Shown here piece after piece: positions 26,332-34,566 of a DNA stretch of 64,000 nucleotides (positions within the stretch are counted from its first letter, which is position 1; the number at the start of each line of letters is the position of its first letter). Location of the stretch: the NCBI GenBank assembly GCA_963560245.1, contig CAUWNS010000004.1:69831-133830 (forward strand), read 5' to 3'. Below the pieces are notes generated by a model. The model had not been told where the DNA came from. It did not search any database and was given only the letters and a program-made list of their open reading frames with translations. The translations under genes were made by a program, and so were the position numbers. Source of the stretch: Pseudoruminococcus_B sp937901805 (GTDB lineage Bacteria > Bacillota > Clostridia > Oscillospirales > Ruminococcaceae).

Positions 26332-26751
26332 ATGGTACGATCAAAGACGGCAATTACGGTCCGGTATGCGGAGACGGATCAGATGGGGATTGCTCACCAT
26401 GCCAATTATCCAATCTGGTTTGAAGCTGCCAGGACGGATTTTATTAAACTGCTTGGATATACTTATTCCGAGATTGAACAAATGGGGATTATGCTCCCGC
26501 TTGCGGAACTGACCTGCCGCTATATGCGCCCATCCCATTACGAGGATGAACTGGCTGTGGAAACCCATATCGAACGCCTGACCCCGGCCAGGATTGTGTT
26601 TGGTTACCAGATATTCCGGGCGGGGGAGGATACCCCGCTGTGTACTGGGACGACGACCCATGCATGGACGGGAAGGGACTTAAAGCCCATGAACCTGAAA
26701 AAACACGATCCCGCACTTTATGAGGCGTTACAAGGAGCCTGCGGGGAATAA
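26332..26751 (+). CDS. Hotdog-fold acyl-CoA thioesterase (YbgC/4HBT type)
   Basis: A 139-residue single-hotdog protein. The active-site pattern RYAETDQMGIAHHANYPIWFEAAR has the catalytic Asp and the following His/Asn residues of the 4-hydroxybenzoyl-CoA thioesterase/YbgC group, and MRPSHYEDEL follows at the usual place. It probably hydrolyses short or branched acyl-CoA or acyl-carrier thioesters in the cytosol; the substrate cannot be read. It lies between dgt and dnaG on the same strand, with gaps of about 35 bases on each side. Confidence 0.88.
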   Translation: MVRSKTAITVRYAETDQMGIAHHANYPIWFEAARTDFIKLLGYTYSEIEQMGIMLPLAELTCRYMRPSHYEDELAVETHIERLTPARIVFGYQIFRAGEDTPLCTGTTTHAWTGRDLKPMNLKKHDPALYEALQGACGE

Positions 26752-26785
26752 TCCGGCTGTATTTCCGAGACGGGAGGCGATGGGG

Positions 26786-28531
26786 ATGATTCCGGAGAGT
26801 TTTATCAATGAACTCAAATACCAGTGTTATATTGAGGATATTATCGGCGGGTATGTCAATTTAAAGCGTGCCGGACGCAATCTGAAAGGGCTTTGTCCCT
26901 TTCACAGTGAGAAGACGCCCTCTTTTACTGTCTATCCGGAAAATGGCTCCTACTATTGCTTTGGATGCGGTTCCGGCGGCGACGTTATCACATTTATCCG
27001 CAATATTGAGAATCTGGATTATGTGGAAGCTGTGCGTTTTCTTGCGGCCAAGGCAGGAATGACAGTTCCGGAAGACGAAACAGACAATGGTGCTGCCAAG
27101 CTCAAGACTAGGATTTTGGAAGCGAACCGCCTGTCCGCACGGTTTTTCCATGAGAACCTTATCCATACGCCGGAGGCGCTGGAATATATCCGGAGCAGAG
27201 GGCTCAGTGATCGGACCATCCGGCATTTCGGACTGGGGTTTGCCAAAAACTCATGGGATGATCTGCGCGGTTACCTGCATTCCAAAGGATATTCGGATGA
27301 GGAGCTATATCAGGCGGCGCTGGTCTCCAAAGGCAGGAATGGTTCTTATTACGACCAGTTCCGCAACCGGTTTATGTTTCCGATCATTGATGTGCGCGGA
27401 AATGTCATCGGTTTCGGGGGAAGGGTATTGGATGATTCCAAACCCAAATATTTAAACTCCGCGGATACGCCGGTCTTTAAAAAGAGCCGCAACCTTTTTG
27501 CACTTAATTTTGCGAAAAATACCAAAGAGCGTTCCCTGATCCTGGGAGAAGGGTATATGGATGTCATCGCAATGCACCAAGCGGGCTTTACTAATGCGGT
27601 GGCCACGCTGGGGACCTCCCTGACAGCGGATCAGGCGCGGATGATTGCACAATATGCAAAGGAAGTCATCATTGCCTATGATTCCGATTCCGCAGGGCAG
27701 ACAGCGACCAAACGGGCGCTCTCTCTGTTTGAAGAAACCGGTATCAAGGTACGGATCCTTTCGATTCCGGACGCGAAAGATCCGGATGAATATATCAAGC
27801 GGTTTGGGGCGACGCGATTTAAACTCCTTTTGGAAGGCTGCTCCAATGCGATGGAATTTGAACTCGCCAAGGCCAGGGGTAATTTTGATTTGGAAACAGC
27901 GGATGGAAAGGTCGGCTACCTCAAAGAGGCGGCAAAAATCCTTGCCGGGATCCGTTCCCCGGTGGAAATCGACGTCTATGCGGCAAAGATTGCAGGGGAG
28001 ACGGATGTTTCCAAAGAAGCGGTCAAGCTTCAGGTACAGGACTATATGAAACAGAATTTCTACCGTAAACGGAATCAGGAGCGCAAAGATCTGCACTTGG
28101 CGGGATTTGAGAAAAATGACCGTTTGAACCCCCAGCGCAGGATTTATCCGAAGGCGGCGCGCGCAGAGGAAGGACTGATCTCTGCGGTAATGAAAAATCC
28201 GGATTTTGTCCGCGAACTGTCGCAGGGACTAAAACCGGAGGAGTTTATAACCGATTTTAACCGTAACATCTATGAGGTGCTCGTAAACCGGCTTCAAGAA
28301 GGAAAATCCATTGATCTGATGGCCTTGTCTTCTGTATTTGATTCCGATCAGATGGGGCGGATTAGTGCCATTCTGGCTGCGTTCCACGATATTAACCACA
28401 CCAGGGAAGAGGTTATGGACTATGTGAGAGCGCTTAAAGAGGAAAAACAAAAACTCTCCGTGCAGGACGTCAAGCAGATGAACAGTGAACAACTCCGGAA
28501 ATATATTGAAGGTCTGAAAAAGAGGAAATGA
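26786..28531 (+). CDS. dnaG: DNA primase
   Basis: DnaG makes RNA primers at the replication fork. The 581 residues have the CHC2 zinc finger LCPFHSEKTPSF...YYCFGCGSGGD, the core with GRVLDDSKPKYLNSADTPVF, the Toprim acidic residues in ILGEGYMDVIAMH and AYDSDSAGQ, and a C-terminal helicase-binding domain. I place the start at ATG 26786 (MIPESFIN), 8 bases behind GGGAGG; ATG 26780 is too close and the ORF to 26720 is not needed. It forms the common macromolecular-synthesis pair with rpoD downstream. Confidence 0.95.
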   Translation: MIPESFINELKYQCYIEDIIGGYVNLKRAGRNLKGLCPFHSEKTPSFTVYPENGSYYCFGCGSGGDVITFIRNIENLDYVEAVRFLAAKAGMTVPEDETDNGAAKLKTRILEANRLSARFFHENLIHTPEALEYIRSRGLSDRTIRHFGLGFAKNSWDDLRGYLHSKGYSDEELYQAALVSKGRNGSYYDQFRNRFMFPIIDVRGNVIGFGGRVLDDSKPKYLNSADTPVFKKSRNLFALNFAKNTKERSLILGEGYMDVIAMHQAGFTNAVATLGTSLTADQARMIAQYAKEVIIAYDSDSAGQTATKRALSLFEETGIKVRILSIPDAKDPDEYIKRFGATRFKLLLEGCSNAMEFELAKARGNFDLETADGKVGYLKEAAKILAGIRSPVEIDVYAAKIAGETDVSKEAVKLQVQDYMKQNFYRKRNQERKDLHLAGFEKNDRLNPQRRIYPKAARAEEGLISAVMKNPDFVRELSQGLKPEEFITDFNRNIYEVLVNRLQEGKSIDLMALSSVFDSDQMGRISAILAAFHDINHTREEVMDYVRALKEEKQKLSVQDVKQMNSEQLRKYIEGLKKRK

Positions 28532-28552
28532 CAAAGGGTGTCCCTTTGTTTT
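28531..28552 (+). terminator. Attenuator-like stem-loop between dnaG and rpoD
   Basis: ACAAAGGG (28531-28538), loop TGT, CCCTTTGT (28542-28549) then TTT. A second small stem, CGCCTTT/AAAGGCG (28570-28586), follows. Together they may lower read-through or act as an mRNA processing site between primase and sigma factor, as known for this operon in other bacteria. Confidence 0.5.
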
Positions 28553-28606
28553 GAGATAGATGAAATCAACGCCTTTTCGAAAGGCGGCAGGGAGTGGAAA
28601 TTGTCT

Positions 28607-29680
28607 ATGCCAAATCAGGAAAAAAAAGATGTTTTAAAAGAATTACTCGAACACGGCAAACAGAAAGGCCAGTTGACCACGAAAGAAATCAACGATGCGC
28701 TGGAAGAACTGGATTTTGATGTGGAGCGTGTTGAAAAACTGTATGATACATTGGAAAGCATGAACGTGGAAATCGTTGAAGATTTCGCGGACGATGGAAT
28801 GGAAGAGCTGAAAAATGAGGATCTGGAATCCAGCCTTGCCTCCGAGGGAATCAGTATTGACGACCCGGTAAAAGTGTATCTCAAAGAAATTGGGCGCGTG
28901 CCTCTGCTTACTCCGGAAGAGGAAATTGACCTTGCCACCAGGATGGAACAGGGAGATGAGGAGGCAAGGAAACGCCTGGCAGAGGCAAACCTGCGTCTGG
29001 TCGTCAGCATTGCAAAACGCTATGTAGGACGCGGGATGCAGTTTTTGGATCTGATCCAAGAGGGAAACCTCGGCCTGATAAAAGCGGTGGAAAAGTTTGA
29101 CCATACCAAGGGATTTAAGTTTTCCACCTATGCGACCTGGTGGATTCGTCAGGCGATTACCCGCGCGATTGCAGATCAGGCGAGGACAATCCGCATTCCG
29201 GTGCATATGGTGGAAACCATCAACAAGGTGAAAAAGGTGACCAGCCAGCTTCTGCACAAAAACGGGCATGATCCATCTGCGGATGAAATTGCAGCGGAAC
29301 TGGATATGCCGGTTGACAAGGTGCGCGAAATCATGCGGGTAGCCCAGGAACCGGTTTCTCTGGAAACCCCGATTGGTGAGGAAGAGGACAGCCATCTTGG
29401 GGATTTTATCCCGGACGACGATGCGCCGGCTCCGGCAGAAGCGGCTTCCCATACCCTGCTTAAAGAGCAGCTCTCAGACGTACTGTCCACCTTGACCCCA
29501 AGAGAAGAAAAAGTATTACGCCTGCGTTTTGGACTGGAAGACGGGCGTTCCCGTACCTTGGAGGAAGTTGGCAAAGAGTTCAATGTTACCCGTGAGCGTA
29601 TCCGCCAGATCGAGGCCAAAGCGCTGAGAAAACTGCGTCATCCAAGCCGCAGTAAGCGTTTGAAAGACTTTTTAGACTAA
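28607..29680 (+). CDS. rpoD: RNA polymerase primary sigma factor (sigma-70/SigA)
   Basis: The housekeeping sigma factor. The 357 residues contain region 1.2 (DDPVKVYLKEIGRVPLLT), region 2 with NLRLVVSIAKRYVGRGM, QEGNLGLIKAVEKFD and FSTYATWWIRQAI, region 3, and region 4 ending TRERIRQIEAKALRKLRHP, which recognises the -35 box. Region 1.1 is short, as in Firmicutes. The start is ATG 28607, nine bases behind GGGAGTGG; an in-frame TTG at 28601 is an alternative. It explains the TTGACA/TATAAT promoters in this window. Confidence 0.96.
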   Translation: MPNQEKKDVLKELLEHGKQKGQLTTKEINDALEELDFDVERVEKLYDTLESMNVEIVEDFADDGMEELKNEDLESSLASEGISIDDPVKVYLKEIGRVPLLTPEEEIDLATRMEQGDEEARKRLAEANLRLVVSIAKRYVGRGMQFLDLIQEGNLGLIKAVEKFDHTKGFKFSTYATWWIRQAITRAIADQARTIRIPVHMVETINKVKKVTSQLLHKNGHDPSADEIAAELDMPVDKVREIMRVAQEPVSLETPIGEEEDSHLGDFIPDDDAPAPAEAASHTLLKEQLSDVLSTLTPREEKVLRLRFGLEDGRSRTLEEVGKEFNVTRERIRQIEAKALRKLRHPSRSKRLKDFLD

Positions 29681-29696
29681 TTCTGTGGATTTTCCA

Positions 29697-29725
29697 TTGA
29701 CATTCTTTTTTTGTTGTACTATACT
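29697..29725 (+). promoter_or_regulatory. Sigma-A promoter of the Rrf2 gene
   Basis: Perfect TTGACA (29697-29702), 17-base spacer and TATACT (29720-29725); the -10 box lies inside an inverted repeat. Confidence 0.85.
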
Positions 29726-29750
29726 AAATTATATAGTATTTTAGTATAGT
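29718..29750. promoter_or_regulatory. Palindromic operator overlapping the Rrf2 promoter
   Basis: ACTATACTAAA (29718-29728) and TTTAGTATAGT (29740-29750) are perfect inverted repeats with an 11-base AT-rich spacer. They cover the -10 box and the start point and end one base before the AAGGAG ribosome site. Rrf2 family dimers bind such sites, so autorepression is the simple reading (inference). Confidence 0.7.
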
Positions 29751-29765
29751 AAGGAGTGGGCGCGC

Positions 29766-30173
29766 ATGCATATCACATTGGAGTCTGATTATGCAATCCG
29801 TATTGTCAATTGTCTGTGTAAATCCGGCGTCCGAATGGATGCGCGTAAAATTTCCGAGAGTACGGGGGTTACGCTTCGGTTTGCCTTAAAAATTCTCCGG
29901 AAATTAGTGGCAAGCGGAATTGTCAAATCCTTTAAAGGCATGCAGGGCGGTTATGAACTGGCAAAAAAACCAAATGAGATTACGCTCAAAGAAGTGATTG
30001 AGACCGTGGAGGGATCTTATGTTCTCAGCCGCTGTCTGAATCCGGGATTTGAGTGTACCAATGATCACAGTGACGGTCCCTGCCGGTTCCATGCTGTTTT
30101 CGCAGAGATTTCCAGAGATGTAGCCAAGAGGCTGGATGCCGTTACTTTTGAGTGTCCATCTTCTAATACATAA
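29766..30173 (+). CDS. Rrf2-family transcriptional regulator, probably Fe-S cluster sensing
   Basis: A 135-residue winged-helix regulator. The N-terminal LESDYAIRIVNCL, the HTH (ARKISESTGVTLRFALKILRKL) and the wing KGMQGGYELAKKP are classical Rrf2 features. Three cysteines, in RCLNPGFECTN and GPCRF (spacing C-x5-C-x8-C), stand where IscR, NsrR and RsrR bind an iron-sulfur cluster, so sensing of iron, oxygen, NO or redox state is likely. The last spacing is longer than the C-x5-C-x5-C of IscR. No iscS/iscU genes are adjacent; the palindrome over its promoter suggests self-control. Confidence 0.88.
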   Translation: MHITLESDYAIRIVNCLCKSGVRMDARKISESTGVTLRFALKILRKLVASGIVKSFKGMQGGYELAKKPNEITLKEVIETVEGSYVLSRCLNPGFECTNDHSDGPCRFHAVFAEISRDVAKRLDAVTFECPSSNT

Positions 30174-30186
30174 TATGAATAAAAAA

Positions 30187-30227
30187 CGGCTTCTGTTTGT
30201 ATTTGACAGCAGAAGCCGCTCTTTTTT
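30187..30227 (+). terminator. Terminator after the Rrf2 gene
   Basis: CGGCTTCTG (30187-30195) pairs with CAGAAGCCG (30210-30218), followed by CTCTTTTTT. Confidence 0.82.
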
Positions 30228-30248
30228 CCTTTCTGATTAAAAGCAAAA

Positions 30249-30282
30249 AAAGACCATACCGAAACTGTTCGGTATGGTCTTT
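30249..30282 (-). terminator. Terminator of the DUF378 gene
   Basis: AAAGACCATACCGAA (30249-30263) pairs perfectly with 30268-30282 across ACTG; on the minus strand a run of seven T follows. Confidence 0.88.
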
Positions 30283-30307
30283 CTGCAATATGGGGTATGG
30301 AGGTTCG

Positions 30308-30514
30308 TTAATGGGAATCTGCTGTGTCCCTGTCGCGGAACAAAAGGGAAATACACCAGATGCCCGCAATGGCAACGAGTGTATATACAATTCGGCTGAT
30401 GATTGCCCCCTGGCCGCCAAATAGCCATGCGACAATATCAAAAGAAAAAATGCCAATGCTTCCCCAGTTCAGGGCGCCGATGATGACTAGAATGAGTGCA
30501 ATTTTATCAAGCAC
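30308..30514 (-). CDS. DUF378 family small membrane protein
   Basis: A 68-residue protein with two hydrophobic helices: KIALILVIIGALNWGSIGIF and SRIVYTLVAIAGIWCISLLF. The NWGSIGIF segment is the DUF378 family hallmark. No biochemical role is known for the family. AAAGGAGATG lies just before the ATG on the minus strand, and a strong terminator ends it, so it is transcribed alone or with spoIIR upstream. Confidence 0.82.
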   Translation of the reverse strand: MLDKIALILVIIGALNWGSIGIFSFDIVAWLFGGQGAIISRIVYTLVAIAGIWCISLLFRDRDTADSH

Positions 30515-30583
30515 AAAAACATCTCCTTTAAGGCCGGCTGAGCCGTTTGATTTCTGTCTTTAGTATGAACTGGAAAATAGGGA

Positions 30584-31213
30584 TTATTCAAACCATTCAG
30601 AAATTTTTTGACCAATGGATTCAAAGAATTCAACAATGGCAAACTTCACCTCATATTTCCGAGAATTTTCCATAATATCCTCTTGCCGCTCTGAGAAAAT
30701 CTGATCAGAAGGCGTTTTCTGTTCTGCCGCCGGCAGGCACATCTGCGGAAATGCAATGCACCACCAGTTATGGCCCGCCGCCTGCCCGATTTCGATCCTC
30801 AGTGCATCATAAGTTCCCGCAGGAAGGGTAAGATTGTCATAGACTCGGGTAGTAAAATAGGCCTGTTCCAGACGGACACGGATCGGATAAGCAAATCCGA
30901 GGCGCTCCAGCTCCTGTTCTGCGGCCAGCTTTAACTGGGGTAAGTGGAGGGAAAGGGTATCTAAAGCGTCCTGCTTTGTGCCGCCTGTAACAAAAATATC
31001 AGAACATTCCTGCAAAATACGATCCCGTATTTTGAGCTTCAATTCCTGATCTTGATGCGTGTTGGAGTTGGCAAGGATATGGATACGCACGATTTCTTCG
31101 CGGATATCCGAGCATTCTCCGGCAAAAGCGGTAAAATCCGCGGTCATGGAAATCAGAACAGAGAGAATAACCCCCATAAAAACGGAAATAATAAGTTTTT
31201 TGCGCTGTGTCAT
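30584..31213 (-). CDS. spoIIR: Stage II sporulation protein R
   Basis: SpoIIR is made in the forespore and exported, where it triggers SpoIIGA to process pro-sigma-E in the mother cell. The 209-residue protein has an N-terminal signal/anchor (KKLIISVFMGVILSVLISM), then the conserved VRIHILANSNTHQDQELKLKIRD-type region, YFTTRVYDNLTLPAGTYDALRIEIG and NWWCIAFPQMCLP. In Bacillus it is sigma-F dependent; a sigma-F-like sequence is seen upstream. This is the clearest sign that the organism makes endospores. Confidence 0.93.
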   Translation of the reverse strand: MTQRKKLIISVFMGVILSVLISMTADFTAFAGECSDIREEIVRIHILANSNTHQDQELKLKIRDRILQECSDIFVTGGTKQDALDTLSLHLPQLKLAAEQELERLGFAYPIRVRLEQAYFTTRVYDNLTLPAGTYDALRIEIGQAAGHNWWCIAFPQMCLPAAEQKTPSDQIFSERQEDIMENSRKYEVKFAIVEFFESIGQKISEWFE

Positions 31214-31657
31214 TTTCGTTTACTCCTTTGCTGTCGTTGCCTAGAGTATGTCCGGTATGTTTGAAAATATTCACTGAACTGTTCTTTGTAAGAAAATCCA
31301 GCTTTAAAAATGATTGCATTTTTATGATCACTATGATAAAATAATCTAAAATATATAGAAGGAGGAATGGCTTGATGTCGGCTATCTGCTAAATTTAGGA
31401 CAATCAAATTGGTTCTCATCTTAACAAAGGTGGGTCTTTTGTTGTACTTATTTTGCAGATATTCTCTATCAAGCATTCTTATTTGAAACGCAGGAAAAAA
31501 GGGTATTTTTGCGTACTCTTTCATTTCTGCTGTTTTGGAGTATACCTGTAAAATAGAGCATACGGACGACCCAACCGGTGTCGTCCGTTTTTTATTGTTT
31601 GTCCTAAATAGAATCCAACAAAACTGTTATAAAATTTAGGATAAGGAGAATTCTCCC
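31214..31657. other. Gene-poor region between spoIIR and the RNHCP gene
   Basis: About 440 bases without a convincing protein gene. For spoIIR (minus) there is a sigma-F-like pair: GTGAA at 31274-31270 and GGACATACT at 31253-31245. On the plus strand AGAAGGAGG at 31358 is followed only by tiny ORFs, yet a strong terminator stands at 31562. A minus-strand ORF of 104 codons (31210-31524) has no ribosome site or recognisable features. Confidence 0.5.
31562..31594 (+). terminator. Strong terminator without an obvious gene upstream
   Basis: ACGGACGAC (31562-31570) pairs with GTCGTCCGT (31580-31588), followed by TTTTTTATTG. It would end a plus-strand transcript coming from the preceding 350 bases. 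Confidence 0.75.
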
Positions 31658-32086
31658 ATGAATCGGGAAAATAAAAGGAAAAAATACGAAAAAGGATATT
31701 ATAAGACCCATGCCTGTACAGAAAGTTTTGTCTGTAAAGTTTGCGGACGCCCGGTTGTTTCCGGAGGAGCAGGCAGCGATCACCGAAACCATTGTCCCAA
31801 TTGCCTGACAAGCCTTCATGTTGACAGAGAGCCGGGTGACAGGGATGCAAACTGCGGCGGTATTATGGAACCGATCGCCGTTTTGGTAAGGAAGAACGGG
31901 GAATGGGCAATTATTCATCGCTGCCGGAGATGCGGCGCACTCAGTTCCAACCGGATTGCTGCAGACGATAACCCCATGAAACTGATGTCCATTGCAATGA
32001 AGCCACTCTGTTTGCCTCCGTTCCCATTGGATCGGATTGAAGAGATGACCCTGTTGATGGGCGGGGAAGGAAGTTTTTCAAAATAG
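31658..32086 (+). CDS. RNHCP domain protein (zinc-finger-like)
   Basis: A 142-residue basic protein of the RNHCP family. Four CxxC-like pairs are visible: FVCKVCGRPV, NHCPNC, then CGG and HRCRRCGAL, with the family motif HRNHCPNCL. The domain name comes from this Arg-Asn-His-Cys-Pro sequence; the function is unknown, though the cysteine pattern suggests a zinc ribbon and the basic N-terminus suggests RNA or ribosome contact (inference). ATG 31658 follows ATAAGGAGAA. It stands alone between terminators. Confidence 0.88.
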   Translation: MNRENKRKKYEKGYYKTHACTESFVCKVCGRPVVSGGAGSDHRNHCPNCLTSLHVDREPGDRDANCGGIMEPIAVLVRKNGEWAIIHRCRRCGALSSNRIAADDNPMKLMSIAMKPLCLPPFPLDRIEEMTLLMGGEGSFSK

Positions 32087-32146
32087 AAATGGGGAAACTT
32101 CCATTTGTCTATATTTTCCGCCCCAGTTTTTGGCGGGTTGATAAAA

Positions 32147-32190
32147 GAATAAAAATCCCCATGCGCTTTTGCGCATGGGGATTTTTATTC
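32147..32190. terminator. Long bidirectional terminator between the RNHCP gene and the glycan operon
   Basis: A perfect 20-bp stem, 32147-32166 with 32171-32190, loop TTTT; A/T-rich outer arms give T-tracts in both directions. It includes the last codons of the GT4 gene. Confidence 0.9.
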
Positions 32191-33234
32191 TTTTGCTAAA
32201 CGGCGAAATAAAGTGGGAAGCACCCGATCGGCCTGGTAATTTTGCGCTTTGATAAGGCAGTTCTGTCGCATAGTGGAAAATAATTCGGGGTGCTCATATA
32301 GTTTATATAGCAGAGTTTCCAATACCTGCGTATCTCCCAAAGGATAAAGCCAGCCGGTCTGGTTTTCCTCAATAACCTCCCCCGCGTTTTCCCATTCAGC
32401 AGACAGGACCGGGGTCCCGCCGGCATAGGCGTCCAAAATTGTTCCGGGAATCCCCTCTGTTGCAAAATGAGTGGGGAATAAAAGGGCAAAATACTGCCCT
32501 ACGATTAGAGAACCCTGCTCATAGGGGATTTCCCCGCCATAACAGATTGTACGTCCGAAATCTCTTTTCAAGGTATCAAACTCTTTCGAATACTCTTCCT
32601 CTATCTGTCCATAGATGGTAAGTGTAAACGCGGTTTTACCCAGTCTCTGGTTTACCCTGTTTACCGCCTGAATTGCGTCGGTAATTCCCTTTTTCCGGGA
32701 TATGCGGGAAAAAATACAAAGCGGATACGGAGGATGATCAAACGAAGGCTGATGTTGTGCGGATGCGATAGCAAGTTCTTTACAGTTTGGCAAAACACAG
32801 GCGTTTTTTAAATGGAGACGGGAGAGCTCTTCTGCCATACGATGGGTTTCCACAAAAATAGTATCCAGCTGCATACATTCCCGCCGCAGCCGATCATGAG
32901 TTCTGAGCATTTGAGGCAGCCATCCGCCGATGGCGATATCATGCAGCCGGCAGCCCAGCCTTCTTTTCAGAAACCCAAGAAGCGGTAGCAGGATTTTTAC
33001 GCCGTTTTGCGCCGGGAGCACGAGGACGTCTTCACAGGTTTTCGCCATTTCCCATATTTGAAGGAATAGGCGCAGAGGATGCTTTTTGTAACCATAAGTA
33101 TCCACTGCGACGATAGAGTCTTTCCCGTATTTCTGACAGAGCGCATGAAAAATCACTTTGGTTTTGATGGTTTGACCATCCAGAAAGGTTTCCTTTCCCC
33201 CAAAATGCCCGCAGATTCCAATTCGATAAGCCAT
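32185..33234 (-). CDS. Glycosyltransferase family 4 protein
   Basis: A 349-residue GT-B glycosyltransferase. The N-terminal half starts GICGHFGGKETFLDGQTIKT, a donor/acceptor entry loop; the C-terminal half has FSRISRKKGITDAIQAV and the EX7E-like donor site EGIPGTILDAYAGGTPVLSAEWENAGEVI. It would add a sugar from an NDP-sugar to a lipid-linked intermediate on the cytosolic face. It is the last gene of a five-gene operon and ends inside a terminator stem. The sugar is unknown. Confidence 0.86.
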   Translation of the reverse strand: MAYRIGICGHFGGKETFLDGQTIKTKVIFHALCQKYGKDSIVAVDTYGYKKHPLRLFLQIWEMAKTCEDVLVLPAQNGVKILLPLLGFLKRRLGCRLHDIAIGGWLPQMLRTHDRLRRECMQLDTIFVETHRMAEELSRLHLKNACVLPNCKELAIASAQHQPSFDHPPYPLCIFSRISRKKGITDAIQAVNRVNQRLGKTAFTLTIYGQIEEEYSKEFDTLKRDFGRTICYGGEIPYEQGSLIVGQYFALLFPTHFATEGIPGTILDAYAGGTPVLSAEWENAGEVIEENQTGWLYPLGDTQVLETLLYKLYEHPELFSTMRQNCLIKAQNYQADRVLPTLFRRLAKE

Positions 33235-33246
33235 AGCGAACCCTCC

Positions 33247-34566
33247 TTATAGCCTCCAATAGGAATATCCCGCCTGCTCCATTTCTGATTTGTCAAAAAT
33301 ACTTTTGACATCAATCAGGATTTTCTGTTCCGGAGGAAGGGAGGCAAAAAGCCTGTCCAAATCCGATTTTGAAAACATCCGATATTCCTCGTGCGCAACT
33401 GCGACAATCACACAGTCCATTTCCCGTATTTTTTCCAGTGGAGTAAGCGGAATTTGATAATCCTGAAGGACGGTTTCCGGATCGGCAAGCGGATCGGTAA
33501 CGAACGGCGCCATCCCGTATTCCCGCAGGCGGTGAATGATGTCGATGACACGGGAATTGCGGATATCCGCGCAGTTTTCCTTAAAGGTCAGGCCAAGGAC
33601 GGCTACTTTCGCCTGCCGTACCGTTTTTCCGGATAAAATCATCCGTTTAATTGCCGCATCTGCGACAAAAGTGCCCATGGAGTCGTTGATTTTCCTGCCG
33701 GCAAGGACAATCTGGGAATGATCCCCGAGCCGTTCCGCTTCATAGACAAAGTAATAGGGATCTACCCCGATACAATGCCCTCCCACCAGGCCCGGAGAAA
33801 ACCCCAAAGCATTCCATTTGGTGTTCATGGCGTCGATCACCTCGCTGGTGTCAATACCCATGCGATCAAAGACCATGGCAAGTTCATTCATAAAGGCAAT
33901 ATTGATATCTCGCTGGCTGTTTTCCACCACTTTGGCAGCTTCCGCCGTTTTGATGTTGCTGACAGGGTGGACGCCCGCCTGGATGATCAGGCTATATACC
34001 TGTGCAATTTCTTCCAATGTCACGGGATCCATGCCGGAAACAATTTTTTTAATATTTTGCAGCCGATGGATTTTATCCCCAGGGTTAATTCTTTCTGGAG
34101 AATAACCAATAGTAAAATCTTTTCCGCAGCGGAGTCCGGATTCCCTCTCTAAAATAGGGGCGCAGATACCTTCTGTGACACCAGGGTAGACAGTGGATTC
34201 GTAGACGACGATGGAACCGGCGGAAAGGTTCCGGCCGACCAGGATACTGGCCTGTTCCACCGGGGAGAGATCCGGGGTCTTATCGGAATTGATGGGCGTA
34301 GGGACGGCAATAATATGAAACCGCGCCTGGCGGAGCAGCTTCTCGTCGGAAGTGAATTCCACCGAGCAGGCTTTTAATGCAGCGTCTCCGACTTCCTGCG
34401 TAGCATCCTTCCCCTCAAGACAAAGAGAGATCTTTTTCTGATCTATGTCAAAACCAATGACATCGGCAAAACTTGAAAAGGCGACTGCCAAGGGGAGCCC
34501 TACATAGCCAAGCCCGATGACAGAGAGCTTTGCTTCATGTTTTCGAATCTGTTCAAATAGACTCAT
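33247..34566 (-). CDS. UDP-sugar 6-dehydrogenase (WbpA/TviB-type nucleotide-sugar dehydrogenase)
   Basis: An NAD-dependent dehydrogenase oxidising C6 of a UDP-(N-acetyl)hexose to the uronate. The 439 residues begin with the Rossmann motif VIGLGYVGLPLAVAF, contain VPTPINSDKTPD, YESTVYPGVTE, GYSPERINPGD and the catalytic cysteine in SPGLVGGHCIGVDPYYF. That last pattern favours the UDP-N-acetylhexosamine subgroup (WbpA, TviB, WecC) over plain UDP-glucose dehydrogenase. It overlaps the GT2 gene by four bases. Product: probably an acidic sugar for the surface glycan. Confidence 0.9.
   Translation of the reverse strand: MSLFEQIRKHEAKLSVIGLGYVGLPLAVAFSSFADVIGFDIDQKKISLCLEGKDATQEVGDAALKACSVEFTSDEKLLRQARFHIIAVPTPINSDKTPDLSPVEQASILVGRNLSAGSIVVYESTVYPGVTEGICAPILERESGLRCGKDFTIGYSPERINPGDKIHRLQNIKKIVSGMDPVTLEEIAQVYSLIIQAGVHPVSNIKTAEAAKVVENSQRDINIAFMNELAMVFDRMGIDTSEVIDAMNTKWNALGFSPGLVGGHCIGVDPYYFVYEAERLGDHSQIVLAGRKINDSMGTFVADAAIKRMILSGKTVRQAKVAVLGLTFKENCADIRNSRVIDIIHRLREYGMAPFVTDPLADPETVLQDYQIPLTPLEKIREMDCVIVAVAHEEYRMFSKSDLDRLFASLPPEQKILIDVKSIFDKSEMEQAGYSYWRL

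Noticed and set aside
31210..31524. Minus-strand ORF of 104 codons upstream of spoIIR
   Set aside because: No ribosome site, no recognisable motif, and it covers the likely spoIIR promoter region.
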